A DNA stretch of 64,000 nucleotides. It comes from JBCCCJ01 sp039029315. GTDB taxonomy: Bacteria > Bacteroidota > Bacteroidia > J057. The DNA lies in the NCBI GenBank assembly GCA_039029315.1, contig JBCCGK010000061.1, forward strand, positions 5,499-69,498, in the 5' to 3' direction. The translations under genes and the position numbers were made by a program. Under the pieces are notes generated by a model. The model ran no database searches. It worked only from the letters and a program-made list of their open reading frames with translations, and had not been told where the DNA came from. Positions 8,847 through 18,280 of the stretch are shown here, in pieces (within the stretch, counting starts at the first letter, position 1; each line of letters opens with the position of its first letter).

Positions 8847-10073
8847 CTATTCTTCCGGGTCTGCTGCCAAAATTTCCCGAAACAAATTCATCAATTCCTC
8901 TGGGGGTTCCTGGCCTTGGTGCTTGTGCTTGAAATAGTCAATGAACAAGTCTTGCATATTTCGACTAAGGTCAATATCAGTCTGTTTGACCTCTGTCAAA
9001 CTTGGATCTGAAATCCGGGGAATGATGGTCAGGATTCCATTATGAGCCTGATGAAGACGCTTTCGATCAGTGGCATTCAAGAAGGTTTCGGACACCAGAG
9101 TTAGTTCGACCAAGGCTGAAGGATGTTCTTTCAACCATACAATGGCTTCCTCAATAGAATGAAATGTTTGGCGAGCAAGGGGTTTGCCTTCCCGCAGCGG
9201 AATCTTTTGGAAGGAAACCTTTTCACCTGCTTGAGCCTCAATCAATACAATTCCCTTTTCTTGCCCTGCTTCACTCATGCTGTAGGCCAGCGGGCTACTG
9301 CTGTACACTACCGGATATGGCGTATCGCTGACGATCTGATATCGATGAAGATGTCCAAAGGCACCGTATTGGATGCCGGAAGGCAGATTCTCTGTATAAA
9401 TCTCTTGTGCACCTCCAATGGTCAAAATGGGTTTTTCGTCCTCTGGTTCTTCTTGTCTGGGAGTCCCCTTGGCCATGACGAAAAGATGTGCCATCAGAAT
9501 ATTTACGCCATGTTCATCGCAATACTGCTCAGCCAATGTTTTCCAATTTTCTTCTAACACCTCCCTCAGTGCTGATTCGGGCTTGTCGACGCCTAGATAT
9601 CTACGAAGCCGTACTTCATTGGCGTAAGGAGTTGCGATGATCCTCAATGGAGTCTGATGATTGGGAAGATTGAGTTCCAGAAATCCGGGAGCAGATCTGC
9701 TTACTGCGAGTCCACTCTCCAAAGCAAAGGGCTTAACTGCACTGTGAGGATATCCAAGGAGAACAATCCCGCATTCCCTGGCAAGGGGATCTGGTGCCTC
9801 AATACGATCTGGAGAATCATGATTTCCGGCGATTCCGATCACTGCTCTTTGCCCATCAGAAGCCAAGCGCTTGAGGGTGCGATAGAGCAATTCTGTTGCC
9901 TCGATTGAGGGATTGATATGATCAAATAAATCTCCCGCTATGAGGACAGCATCCACCTCTTCTTTCTCTGCAATGATACAGATTTCCTCCATCACTGCCC
10001 GCTGTTCTTCCAGTCTTGACACATGATCTAGTCGCTTGCCTAAATGCCAATCTGCGGTGTGAAGAAGTTTCAT
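8847..10073 (-). CDS. sbcD: Exonuclease SbcCD, nuclease subunit
   Basis: SbcD is the Mre11-type metallophosphoesterase partner of SbcC. The phosphoesterase motifs are all present: HTADWH (5-10), AGDLFDH (46-52), GNHDSPDR (83-90), an HLFV His, and GHLHRYQ near residue 236. The length of 408 residues is normal. It sits between the M16 peptidase gene (12 bp upstream) and sbcC on the minus strand, which looks like one transcript. Confidence 0.97.
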   Translation of the reverse strand: MKLLHTADWHLGKRLDHVSRLEEQRAVMEEICIIAEKEEVDAVLIAGDLFDHINPSIEATELLYRTLKRLASDGQRAVIGIAGNHDSPDRIEAPDPLARECGIVLLGYPHSAVKPFALESGLAVSRSAPGFLELNLPNHQTPLRIIATPYANEVRLRRYLGVDKPESALREVLEENWKTLAEQYCDEHGVNILMAHLFVMAKGTPRQEEPEDEKPILTIGGAQEIYTENLPSGIQYGAFGHLHRYQIVSDTPYPVVYSSSPLAYSMSEAGQEKGIVLIEAQAGEKVSFQKIPLREGKPLARQTFHSIEEAIVWLKEHPSALVELTLVSETFLNATDRKRLHQAHNGILTIIPRISDPSLTEVKQTDIDLSRNMQDLFIDYFKHKHQGQEPPEELMNLFREILAADPEE

Positions 10074-10085
10074 GGGAGGGAAGAG

Positions 10086-11321
10086 TTAGCTAGCTCGATA
10101 GGTTATATGTGAAAATGGAGATTGGTGAAAAATTTCATCTGCTGTGTCCTGAATTTCCTGGGCTGTAACAGCCTCAATTGCATCAATATATTCTACAAAG
10201 GAGGTCACTTGATCAAAATCCAACAATTCCTTTGCTGTCCCAAGCATCTGCCCTAATAGGCTTTCAGCTCCTAATGTCAACTGCCCAATCAATTGCTTTT
10301 TGGCACGACTCAAATTCAGAACTCCCAGCGGTTTCTCTCGCAGCAATTTTAGTTCTCGGTACACCAGTCTCCGGATTCGTTCGAGATTGCGTTGTTCACA
10401 GGCATAGTAAATCCCCCAAATCCCACTATCCAGATATGGAGAGTAGAAGGAATAAATATTGTAAGTGAGGCCGTGCTTTTCACGAATATTGAGATTGAGA
10501 CGAGAATTCATCGAGGGGCCTCCCAACAGGTTGTTCATGACCAAAAAGGGGATGTAATGGTCTTTTCGTAGGGCGTATGCTCTTCCTCCGATGATTTCAT
10601 GCACCTGATCGGTAGGGATTTCGACTACTTGGTGGTCTAGTAACTGTGGTGACTGTGGTCTGATCCGCTGTCGCGATGAGGTTGGAATGCTTTGAGAGGC
10701 GACATATTTGTCGAGAACTCGAAGGACTTCTTTTTCTTTGACATTCCCTACAATCGAAAAGACCATTCGATCCTGAACGAATGATCGGCCCAAATGAGCG
10801 ACGACTCTATCCTGGGTGAAGGTTCGGATACTTTCTTTGGTTCCAAGAATCGGATGTCCCAAGCTGTGGCCAGGAAAGATCATCTGATCAAAGTCTTCAA
10901 AGATTGCTTCATCAGGAGCATTGCGATACAAATCTATTTCTTCGGAAATCACTTGCTTTTCTTTCACAATTTCTCGTTTAGGAAATATAGAATGAAAGGC
11001 AATGTCAGTCAGCAATTCTGTAGCACGCTCAAAATAGTCTGCAACCAGTGAAGCATACAAACAGGTCTTCTCTTTGGTTGTATAGGCATTCAGATCGCCA
11101 CCAACAGACTCCAGATAATTCAGAATATGAAAGGTCTTTCGACGTACGGTTCCCTTGAAGATCATATGCTCAATAAAATGAGCCATCCCCATTTCGCCTT
11201 CCCAATCATCTCGACTTCCAACATCGATCACATATCCGCAGTGTACAGCACGGGTATAGGGTACATAGGTATACACAACCCTGATCCCATTTGATAATTC
11301 AAATTGTTTACTCTTCATCAT
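10086..11321 (-). CDS. M16 family metallopeptidase (pitrilysin/processing protease type)
   Basis: This 411-residue protein is an M16B zinc peptidase. The inverted zinc motif HxxEH is HFIEH at residues 48-52, with the downstream Glu of the family in EKQVISEEIDLYRN (about 125-135), and the GGPSMNSRLNLNIREKHGLTY block of the C-terminal half is typical. No signal peptide is apparent, so it is probably cytoplasmic. The start at 11321 (MMKSKQFELSNG) begins the fold directly; the ATG 13 codons upstream adds nothing conserved. It is the first gene of a compact run with sbcD and sbcC. Confidence 0.93.
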   Translation of the reverse strand: MMKSKQFELSNGIRVVYTYVPYTRAVHCGYVIDVGSRDDWEGEMGMAHFIEHMIFKGTVRRKTFHILNYLESVGGDLNAYTTKEKTCLYASLVADYFERATELLTDIAFHSIFPKREIVKEKQVISEEIDLYRNAPDEAIFEDFDQMIFPGHSLGHPILGTKESIRTFTQDRVVAHLGRSFVQDRMVFSIVGNVKEKEVLRVLDKYVASQSIPTSSRQRIRPQSPQLLDHQVVEIPTDQVHEIIGGRAYALRKDHYIPFLVMNNLLGGPSMNSRLNLNIREKHGLTYNIYSFYSPYLDSGIWGIYYACEQRNLERIRRLVYRELKLLREKPLGVLNLSRAKKQLIGQLTLGAESLLGQMLGTAKELLDFDQVTSFVEYIDAIEAVTAQEIQDTADEIFHQSPFSHITYRAS

Positions 11322-11499
11322 GATCCAGATCTTCTCTTTCACATATATAGCATTGTGCAAATTAAGTTGATCATCTACAATAAAGCACCTCTTTTCTCTA
11401 TTATCTTTTTGAAGACTTCACTTGCTGCTAAAAATGGAATTATCTTTGTCTCTCAATTTCCAGCTTTCACCCCTTGTTACAGTACTCAAACTCAGAAAT

Positions 11500-12024
11500 A
11501 TGAATACTTGTTTTTACCGTCTGACTGTTCTTTTCCTGGTTTTGGCCAGTTTTTCACTTCACAGCTGCATCAAACCATGTAATCCAAGCAACAATGCCGA
11601 GGTTGGAGATGAATTTTTTACGGTGACATACCAGAACCCTTCAGGAACCAATTATCTCGAGATCTACAATCCATCGGGAATAGTGGTCTTTCTGGATTCT
11701 ACTGGTGGAGAAAGTGCCAGCCCAAAATTTGAGTTGATTTCTCCTGGTTTTGCAGACGGAAAGTTTGGGCCGTTTTTCTTCACAGAAAAATTTGTGGACC
11801 TCGCTTCAAATGAGATCAATCTCCCCTTGCTGTTTCAGCGACCATTGCGATTCGACTACTATATCAAGAAAGACACCTACGGGCAAGACACCCTTTCGGT
11901 TGAATTTTTACTCAATGTGGATGAGTGCAATTATGATTGGTCCTATATCAATTATTTTCTGAACGGAGCGCCTCTCCCTCAATACGATGGTCAGACATCT
12001 GCTGATATTGTCATCGTAGAATAA
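11500..12024 (+). CDS. Hypothetical exported lipoprotein
   Basis: I do not recognise this 174-residue protein. It begins MNTCFYRLTVLFLVLASF and continues to a lipobox-like LHSC, so it is probably a lipoprotein with the anchor Cys at about residue 22. The mature part is short, acidic and beta-rich. The ATG at 11500 is preferred over one at 11422 because it places the signal peptide at the N-terminus. It stands alone, divergent from the M16 gene, with a hairpin after its stop. Confidence 0.75.
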   Translation: MNTCFYRLTVLFLVLASFSLHSCIKPCNPSNNAEVGDEFFTVTYQNPSGTNYLEIYNPSGIVVFLDSTGGESASPKFELISPGFADGKFGPFFFTEKFVDLASNEINLPLLFQRPLRFDYYIKKDTYGQDTLSVEFLLNVDECNYDWSYINYFLNGAPLPQYDGQTSADIVIVE

Positions 12025-12072
12025 GCTCGACAGATTCCGCTTTCTCGGGCAATTTTTACAAAATTCTTACTT

Positions 12073-12116
12073 CCAGCCTGCAATTTGAATGGATTGCAAG
12101 CCGGAACTTGTTTTAT
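12073..12116 (+). terminator. Imperfect hairpin after the lipoprotein gene
   Basis: The arms CCAGCCTGCAAT (12073-12084) and ATTGCAAGCCGG (12093-12104) pair apart from two mismatches around an 8-nt loop and are followed by AACTTGTTTT. It lies 49 bp after the lipoprotein stop, so a terminator is the simplest reading. The T tract is weak, and an operator for the following gene is possible. Confidence 0.4.
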
Positions 12117-12120
12117 TATG

Positions 12121-12128
12121 TATTTTTG
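12121..12128 (+). promoter_or_regulatory. Candidate -7 element (TATTTTTG)
   Basis: The sequence matches the Bacteroidota -7 consensus TAnnTTTG and lies 67 bp before the SH3-protein start. The nearest upstream TTG is 24 bp away, longer than usual, so support is limited. Confidence 0.25.
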
Positions 12129-12194
12129 GCTATTTCGTATTATTACCTCCCTGATTTACGCAACAATCGAAATATACAAGAAACTTACAAAGAC

Positions 12195-13574
12195 ATGCGT
12201 ACCTATTCTTTCTACAACAGTTGTTGGAGGATTCCAATCAAAAATCTGATGCGATTGGGTGTACTCCTTCTGGGACTCTTGGTGTGGAATGGCCCACTAT
12301 CAGCACAGAATTGCACGGCTTATGAAAGAGAGCTTCAAGAGTACTTTCTGGCACATCAAGCAGAGGATCGCTTGAATATGACGCGGATAGAGACTGTGTA
12401 TAAGGCCTGCTCTCAACCGACAGAAAAGATGGAGTTGATCTACTATTATTTCCAGGCCATCAATACGATCAATTCTACGTCTTATCATGATTACCGGACA
12501 TATGAAGCTACGACCTTTTATTATGATCAGAGTGCCAGATTTTTTCCATTTCTGATCCAGGTGGGACCAGAGGAAGATACGTTTGTTGAGACGTATTTTG
12601 CGAAAGCATTTGAGTTGGAACAATGGCTTCAACGAGAAGCACGGCGATTGCGATATTCTCCTGAGAATCGATATTATGGGGAATCTGAAGATGAGTTGTG
12701 GGCAAAATCAAGTTCTGAACATGCGCGAGAGGCAGGTAACGCAAGAGGGGAGGAGGAAACAGAACAAGAATTCAAACGAAAGTTTAACCAGGGTGGACAC
12801 TATATCGACGAACTGCCTCCTTTTCTGGAGACAAGTGCAGGCTTTGAGCCTTTTGGATATGTTGGCTCTATCGGCGATCTCAATCTGATTGAGTATTTGG
12901 ATTGGCAACGAGCCGATGAATTATCACAGACCGCTCGCCTGGATTCCCGCCTACTTAGCCCTAACCGTGCTGCATGGATTGAATCCCTTCAAGCCACTCC
13001 CGGAGCCTATCTGGCATTGATGTCTATCCAGGATAATTTGGAAATCCGTCAAAATCCTTCTCCTTCATCTCCTATATTGGCCAATGCTTCTTTTGGAGAG
13101 GTGCTGGCTCAAGTGACAAAATACATGCCGGTCATTGATTCCGAGATTACCTTTCTTCCTGTGTTGACACAAAACGGGCAGGCTGGATGGATTGCTCAAG
13201 CATTCGTGGTAGAACAAGGCAAACTTGCTGTCTGTATCACCAACACCCCAGCTTATACCAGATCCAACCAACGGGCTGATCGGAACGCCGTAGTCTTCTT
13301 TGCAGGAGAAATGATTGTGCTTGAAGGTGCAAGAGATGGATGGTTAAGAGTGGTAGGGAGGAATGGCAGAAAAAAAGGATGGATTTCTGGTACCGAATTT
13401 TTGAGTATCGATCCAGTTGACCTCTATATAGGAGAAAAAATGTTCGATGCACTGAAATCTACTGCCATTGTTACCAGAAAGTCTCAGCTAGAAGACATTC
13501 GATCCGTCTCAGGATTTGAAGAATCCAATCTATCTCCTTATGTCGAGCGACTGATCAATCAATACAAACTGTAA
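12195..13574 (+). CDS. Exported protein with two SH3-like domains
   Basis: The protein (459 residues from the ATG at 12195) has an N-terminal export signal (MRLGVLLLGLLVWNGPLSAQ, beginning at an internal Met that could be the real start). An unrecognised helical region follows, then two bacterial SH3-like modules: one around LEIRQNPSPSSPILANASFG and one around GARDGWLRVVGRNGRKKGWI. Bacterial SH3 modules typically bind cell-wall or surface components, so a periplasmic or surface role is likely. No enzyme domain is visible. The central part is rich in Glu and Arg. It converges on the DprE2-like gene. Confidence 0.8.
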   Translation: MRTYSFYNSCWRIPIKNLMRLGVLLLGLLVWNGPLSAQNCTAYERELQEYFLAHQAEDRLNMTRIETVYKACSQPTEKMELIYYYFQAINTINSTSYHDYRTYEATTFYYDQSARFFPFLIQVGPEEDTFVETYFAKAFELEQWLQREARRLRYSPENRYYGESEDELWAKSSSEHAREAGNARGEEETEQEFKRKFNQGGHYIDELPPFLETSAGFEPFGYVGSIGDLNLIEYLDWQRADELSQTARLDSRLLSPNRAAWIESLQATPGAYLALMSIQDNLEIRQNPSPSSPILANASFGEVLAQVTKYMPVIDSEITFLPVLTQNGQAGWIAQAFVVEQGKLAVCITNTPAYTRSNQRADRNAVVFFAGEMIVLEGARDGWLRVVGRNGRKKGWISGTEFLSIDPVDLYIGEKMFDALKSTAIVTRKSQLEDIRSVSGFEESNLSPYVERLINQYKL

Positions 13575-13607
13575 GCGCAAGTCTCTCATCAAAAAAGTGA
13601 TCTGTTG

Positions 13608-13631
13608 ACTGCTTGCCCAACATCAAGCAGT
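13608..13631. terminator. Hairpin between convergent genes
   Basis: A perfect 8-bp inverted repeat ACTGCTTG/CAAGCAGT with an 8-nt loop lies 33 bp after the SH3-protein stop and before the convergent DprE2-like gene. No strong T tract follows on either strand, so it is only a possible bidirectional terminator. Confidence 0.35.
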
Positions 13632-13725
13632 ATTTGCACAACGATTTCTCACTAATCAAGGATTGAGCAACGAATATTCACGGCAAAAGATCTAGTCAGA
13701 GTTCACACCTTATTTTTTCCCATTC

Positions 13726-14460
13726 CTAAAGCGATAGCTTTTTGAAAATAGATTCCGGGATATGGCGAATCACAAGCATGATGTATCGCCACATCCATTT
13801 TGTATACAGAACATTCTTCTGTTTCCTTACTGCCTTCTTAATATCCCGGGCAACTTTCTCAGGTGTAGAAGTCAAAAGCGGAGGCAAATCCATCTCCTCA
13901 GTCATGGCTGTTGCCACAAATCCAGGCTTCACAGTCAATACATGAACGCCAGATTTGACCAAGCGATTGCGAAGCCCAGACAACAAAGCCGTAAATCCTG
14001 CCTTCCCACTCCCATATAAATAATTGCTTGCTCTGCCTCGTTCACCCGCCACGGAACTGATCCCAACGATGATTCCTTCCTTGCGGGATTCCATATCGTT
14101 GGCGATGTGGTGGAGAACTGATGCTGCTCCCAGGAAGTTCACTTCCAAAATCTCCTTTGCCTGTGACCACTCCTTCTCTGCGACTTCCTGTTGTCCCAAA
14201 TACCCAAATACACAGAAAACAAGATCAGGCTTGACCGAAAGGCTTTCATAAAAGGTCAGATGATCCGTATAAGCCAAGGCATCAAATTCTACGATATCAG
14301 CCTGTACATGGTAGCGAATCCCCAAATCAGAAACATCTGCTTCCAGACGCTTGCTGTTCCTTGCAGCTAGGATGAGTTTGGCTCCTTCCTGTGCATACTG
14401 ATGAGCAATCGCTCGTGCGATATCTGAGTGAGCACCTAAAATCAAGACATTCCTGGACAT
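13726..14460 (-). CDS. SDR oxidoreductase, DprE2-like
   Basis: This 244-residue short-chain dehydrogenase has the nucleotide-binding turn GAHSDIA (9-15, a variant of GxxxGxG), the NVFGYLG-like strand, Ser136 and the catalytic YGSGK (Tyr149, Lys153). The segment SSVAGERGRASNYLYGSGKAG is typical of decaprenylphosphoryl-2-keto-ribose reductases (DprE2), which with DprE1 convert polyprenyl-phospho-ribose to -arabinose. I chose the ATG at 14460 (MSRNVLILGA) because the fold starts there; an ATG at 14637 adds 59 unconserved residues. No DprE1-like oxidase is adjacent, but a DPPR-synthase-like gene lies at 42.4-43.3 kb. A general SDR role cannot be excluded. Confidence 0.85.
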   Translation of the reverse strand: MSRNVLILGAHSDIARAIAHQYAQEGAKLILAARNSKRLEADVSDLGIRYHVQADIVEFDALAYTDHLTFYESLSVKPDLVFCVFGYLGQQEVAEKEWSQAKEILEVNFLGAASVLHHIANDMESRKEGIIVGISSVAGERGRASNYLYGSGKAGFTALLSGLRNRLVKSGVHVLTVKPGFVATAMTEEMDLPPLLTSTPEKVARDIKKAVRKQKNVLYTKWMWRYIMLVIRHIPESIFKKLSL

Positions 14461-14764
14461 GATAGGTTTATTCAAAGAGATGATTTTTTCAAAAGTGTAA
14501 GATTCCCCTATAAGATTCCTCAAATCTATTCTTTTTTTGGGGAAATAAATCAGAGAATCTACCCCCATATTTCTGAGAACATTCCTCTTGACAGGTTTAG
14601 CAACACATTCCATTTTCATTCTTGAACAATCAATCAATGAATCAAGAAGCGATTTTTCTCCCTAAAGATTAGGAAAGCAGCAGCCTGATTTTGCTTATCA
14701 TATTTACATAAGAGGCCGTAATTTTGACCACTGATAAATTAATACAGTGAGATATTTTTCAAGA
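14461..14764. other. Divergent intergenic region
   Basis: About 300 bp separate the DprE2-like gene and the large adhesin. It is AT-rich and has no convincing gene. It contains the candidate -7 element listed at 14719 for the plus strand; I see no clear promoter for the minus strand. Confidence 0.5.
14719..14726 (+). promoter_or_regulatory. Candidate -7 element (TAATTTTG)
   Basis: This matches TAnnTTTG and would start transcription about 30 nt before the adhesin ATG at 14765. A TTTG lies upstream but 25 bp away, so the -33 partner is uncertain. Confidence 0.35.
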
Positions 14765-17700
14765 ATGAAGGAAGTTGTCGTCTTTTGTGTTTCCTTGCTA
14801 GTTCTGCTCGGAAGCCCAATGGCACAGGGCGTATTTGAGATGTCGAATGACTCAATCAATGTCTGTGAAGGTCAATTGCTCGACAGCAATGACGGAGTTG
14901 TATTTGGCAACTATGATCACAATGAAAACTATACCTTCACAATCTGCATCCCTGAAGAAGACGCCAATATTACCATGAATTTTCTCTCCTTCTGTACAGA
15001 GGAAGATTTTGATTCATTGAGAATTTATGATGGAGCAGACACTTTATCTCCTCAAATCGGACCTGCATATCATGGGACGAATTCTCCAGGAACCATCAAT
15101 ACCAGCGGAAACTGCATTACACTCAACTTTATTTCTGATGCCAATATCACCTGTAGTGGATGGGTAGCCCAATGGTCTACTCAAGTGACTGTTCCGACGG
15201 TTCCGCCGATCGGTCTGGATGATCTCAGCCCTCCTTGTAGCACCAATAGTCTATTGGTCAATTTTGCCAATCCTATAAGTTGTTCTGACCTGCTTTCTGG
15301 AGTCTTTACTATTTCAGGGCCTGTATCTCAAAACATCACCAATATTTCGCCACAAAATTGTGTGGATGACAGCACCTTTTCTGTGAACATAGATTTCTCT
15401 CCTGGCTTGAGCAAAAGTGGGTATTATTCCATCTCTTTTGTGAATTCCTTTGTGGATGTTTGTGGGACTCCCTGGCTACTCTCAGCCGAAGATTCACTGT
15501 TCATTGACGATTGTCCGATCGAAATAGCCTTGATTGCGAGCCCGCAAATCCTGTGTCCGGGGCAATGTAGCGAATTACGTGTCGAAGCTACTGGCGGAGA
15601 CCTGGAAACCTATCATTATTCGTGGAGTGGTGGTTTGCCTGATTCGACAGGTCCGTTCCTTTTGTGCCCGGATTCTAGTCTGGTGTATACGGTGCAAGTC
15701 AGTGATGAGAGCAATTCCCCCATTGCTACGGATACCATTTTGATTTCGATGCGAACAAATCCCAAGATATTTGCCGACAGTAGCTTTTGTCAATCGGAAT
15801 CTGGAGTTTATCTACAAGCTGTTCCTACTGGAGGAAACTGGATAGGAAGTGGAGTTGTCAATTCTTCCACGGGCTGGTTTGATCCAGGGACAGCGAATAC
15901 GGGGCACAATACACTGATCTATACAGATCCATTTGGCTGTGTAGACTCTACAGAAGTAGAGGTTCGCGCCATAGATGCTGGTGAAGATGAAGCTTCATGT
16001 CCTGATGGGATTGAGTTCCTCCTGAACAACTTCTCGCCTTCAGGCGGTATCTGGTCAGGGGACTTCGTAAGTGATACCGGCCTATTTAGCCCCCCTCCAC
16101 ATGCAGATACCGTTAGCCTCACCTATTCGATCAATGGATGCACAGACAGTAAGGAGGTGATTGTGTCTCCCATCTCTATCACCAATACGATTGATACCCT
16201 CTGTCAGTCCAATTCTCCGGTACAATTGACCTTCTCTCCCGGAGGGGGAATCTGGAGTGGAACTGGTATCACCAATTCTGGTTCAGGTACCTTTTCCCCC
16301 ATCGTTTCGGGACCAGGTAGTCATACGCTTATGTATGACCTGAACGGATGTCAGGACAGTATCACTATAAATGTCATTGCCTTGTCAATTGGAGGAAACA
16401 TAAGTATGTGTCCCAATAATGATCCAATTTGGCTCGGTGTCGTGAATCCGCCAGGAGGAACCTGGAGTGGCAATGGCATCATCAACCCTGATTCAGGAAT
16501 CTATGATCCAAGTTTTGTCACAACGAATTCCTTTATCGACACGATTACCTATACCTATGGATCGTGTGAGGATAGCCGATTCGTATTTGTCCGCAGGACT
16601 GTAGTGGGGGCGGACACTTTGGTGTTTTGCAAAGATCACGAATCTATCGAACTAGGAGCGAGCACCACATTGAATATCCCTTTTAATGGAACCTGGACAG
16701 GACCAGGGGTGATTTCTCCCAGTTTGCCAGGAGAGTTTGACCCAGGCACAGCAGGCATCGGGACACATCATCTGATCTATGAAGCCAATGGCTGTGAAGA
16801 CACCTTGATCATGGTTGTTAAGGAAGGCGCAGGTCTCAAAGACACATCAGTCTGTGAGTTCAGTTCCCCGATTACGCTAGTGTCTGAACAATCAGGTGGT
16901 CGCTGGTCAGGACCAGGAATTATTGATTCTTCAGGAATATTTGATCCCCAGATTGTAGGAACGGGGGTGTATATCATCGACTATGAGACACCACAAGGCT
17001 GCCTGGACTCTGTTTCGATTGAGGTTTTCCCCCCACCAACGCCACAGATACTTGACCTGGCTGGGATTCATTGCTATCAGGATACCATCATTCCTTTGAG
17101 AGGGTATCCTTCAGGTGGATATTTCTATGGCCCTGGAATAATTGACGATAGCCTACATGTATTGTTAGCAGATTCCGGGACGCATCCAATCACTTATTTT
17201 TTCGGACAAGATGCGTGCATGACATTTACTACTTCATACATTCAGATCAATCCTCCCCTTCAAGCCAAGATTGAAAGTCTTGGGGATACGATTATCTGTC
17301 ACAATTCATTTGCAACTCTAGTTGCAACTGCAGAAGGGGGAACAGGTTCGAACTACTCCTACTATTGGCCACATGCACAAAACACAGAAGATACCATCGG
17401 TGTTACCCCAACGGAAACCCAAACCTACCAAGTCGTGGTTCATGATGGTTGTTCAATCGAAGATACCACAGACATCACCATTTCGATCAAGGAAGATTTT
17501 CAGGTAGAGTTTGTCACCAGTGATCCTGTATGTGTGGGTGAGCAAGGATACATTGTGCCCAAAATGACTCCAGATGGTCTATACGCTGTTCAGTGGGAGG
17601 ATGCCAACAGGATCAACGGAGATACACTATTCGGTGATGCATTTTTCAGATATCGGGCCAGAGTCATAGATGTTCTTCAGGGATGTGAAAAGGAGGTAGA

Positions 17701-18280
17701 AGCCGAAATTCCAAGTCATGAGTTCGTCTATGCAGCTTTCAGTCCCAATCCAAATCAGGAATGTGTCACAACTCAGGATCCAACCTATGTATTTCTCAAC
17801 AAGTCTGAAGGAGCAAGTCAAGGGATGTGGGATTGGGGAGATGGAAGCAGCGAGCCTTTTATTCCTGGAGAAAATCCTTCTCACACCTATCCTTCTGATA
17901 TTCGATCATATCATGTCACCCTCTATCTTGACAATGGATTTGGATGTCAGGATACGGCGCGAGCAGAAGTCTGTATTGCAGCTGAGAAATGGGCTGTATA
18001 TGTTCCGAATGTCTTTTCGCCCAATCAAGATCTCGTCAATGATTATCTAGAGGTGAGTGCCAAAGGCATTCATGATTATCATTTAAAGATTGTCAGCAGA
18101 ATGGGACATATGGTATTCGAATCATACAACCCTTCCGAGAGTTGGGATGGATACTTCAAAGGTCGAATGGCGCCTGAGGGCGTGTATATGTATCACCTGA
18201 CAGGAATTATCGAAAGTGATGATCCAGCAGAGCATCTCAACCCTTTGGAGCGAGTTGGAACAATCACACTGATTCGTTAG
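14765..18280 (+). CDS. Large repeat adhesin with gliding-motility-associated C-terminal sorting domain
   Basis: This is a surface protein of about 1171 residues. A signal peptide (MKEVVVFCVSLLVLLGSPMAQG) leads into a CUB-like domain (about 30-140). Between about 354 and 800 there are seven copies of a roughly 65-residue repeat with core GG-x-W-x-G-x-GI, then SG-x-FDP and a closing GC-x-DS. A PKD-like domain (WDWGDGSSEP) precedes the C-terminal domain VYVPNVFSPNQDLVNDYL, which continues as a type B gliding-motility-associated sorting domain (about 1078-1171). This domain directs export through the type IX secretion system. A GTG at 14747 would add six residues; the ATG is preferred. It overlaps the convergent DUF368 gene by 17 bp. 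Ligand unknown. Confidence 0.93.
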   Translation: MKEVVVFCVSLLVLLGSPMAQGVFEMSNDSINVCEGQLLDSNDGVVFGNYDHNENYTFTICIPEEDANITMNFLSFCTEEDFDSLRIYDGADTLSPQIGPAYHGTNSPGTINTSGNCITLNFISDANITCSGWVAQWSTQVTVPTVPPIGLDDLSPPCSTNSLLVNFANPISCSDLLSGVFTISGPVSQNITNISPQNCVDDSTFSVNIDFSPGLSKSGYYSISFVNSFVDVCGTPWLLSAEDSLFIDDCPIEIALIASPQILCPGQCSELRVEATGGDLETYHYSWSGGLPDSTGPFLLCPDSSLVYTVQVSDESNSPIATDTILISMRTNPKIFADSSFCQSESGVYLQAVPTGGNWIGSGVVNSSTGWFDPGTANTGHNTLIYTDPFGCVDSTEVEVRAIDAGEDEASCPDGIEFLLNNFSPSGGIWSGDFVSDTGLFSPPPHADTVSLTYSINGCTDSKEVIVSPISITNTIDTLCQSNSPVQLTFSPGGGIWSGTGITNSGSGTFSPIVSGPGSHTLMYDLNGCQDSITINVIALSIGGNISMCPNNDPIWLGVVNPPGGTWSGNGIINPDSGIYDPSFVTTNSFIDTITYTYGSCEDSRFVFVRRTVVGADTLVFCKDHESIELGASTTLNIPFNGTWTGPGVISPSLPGEFDPGTAGIGTHHLIYEANGCEDTLIMVVKEGAGLKDTSVCEFSSPITLVSEQSGGRWSGPGIIDSSGIFDPQIVGTGVYIIDYETPQGCLDSVSIEVFPPPTPQILDLAGIHCYQDTIIPLRGYPSGGYFYGPGIIDDSLHVLLADSGTHPITYFFGQDACMTFTTSYIQINPPLQAKIESLGDTIICHNSFATLVATAEGGTGSNYSYYWPHAQNTEDTIGVTPTETQTYQVVVHDGCSIEDTTDITISIKEDFQVEFVTSDPVCVGEQGYIVPKMTPDGLYAVQWEDANRINGDTLFGDAFFRYRARVIDVLQGCEKEVEAEIPSHEFVYAAFSPNPNQECVTTQDPTYVFLNKSEGASQGMWDWGDGSSEPFIPGENPSHTYPSDIRSYHVTLYLDNGFGCQDTARAEVCIAAEKWAVYVPNVFSPNQDLVNDYLEVSAKGIHDYHLKIVSRMGHMVFESYNPSESWDGYFKGRMAPEGVYMYHLTGIIESDDPAEHLNPLERVGTITLIR

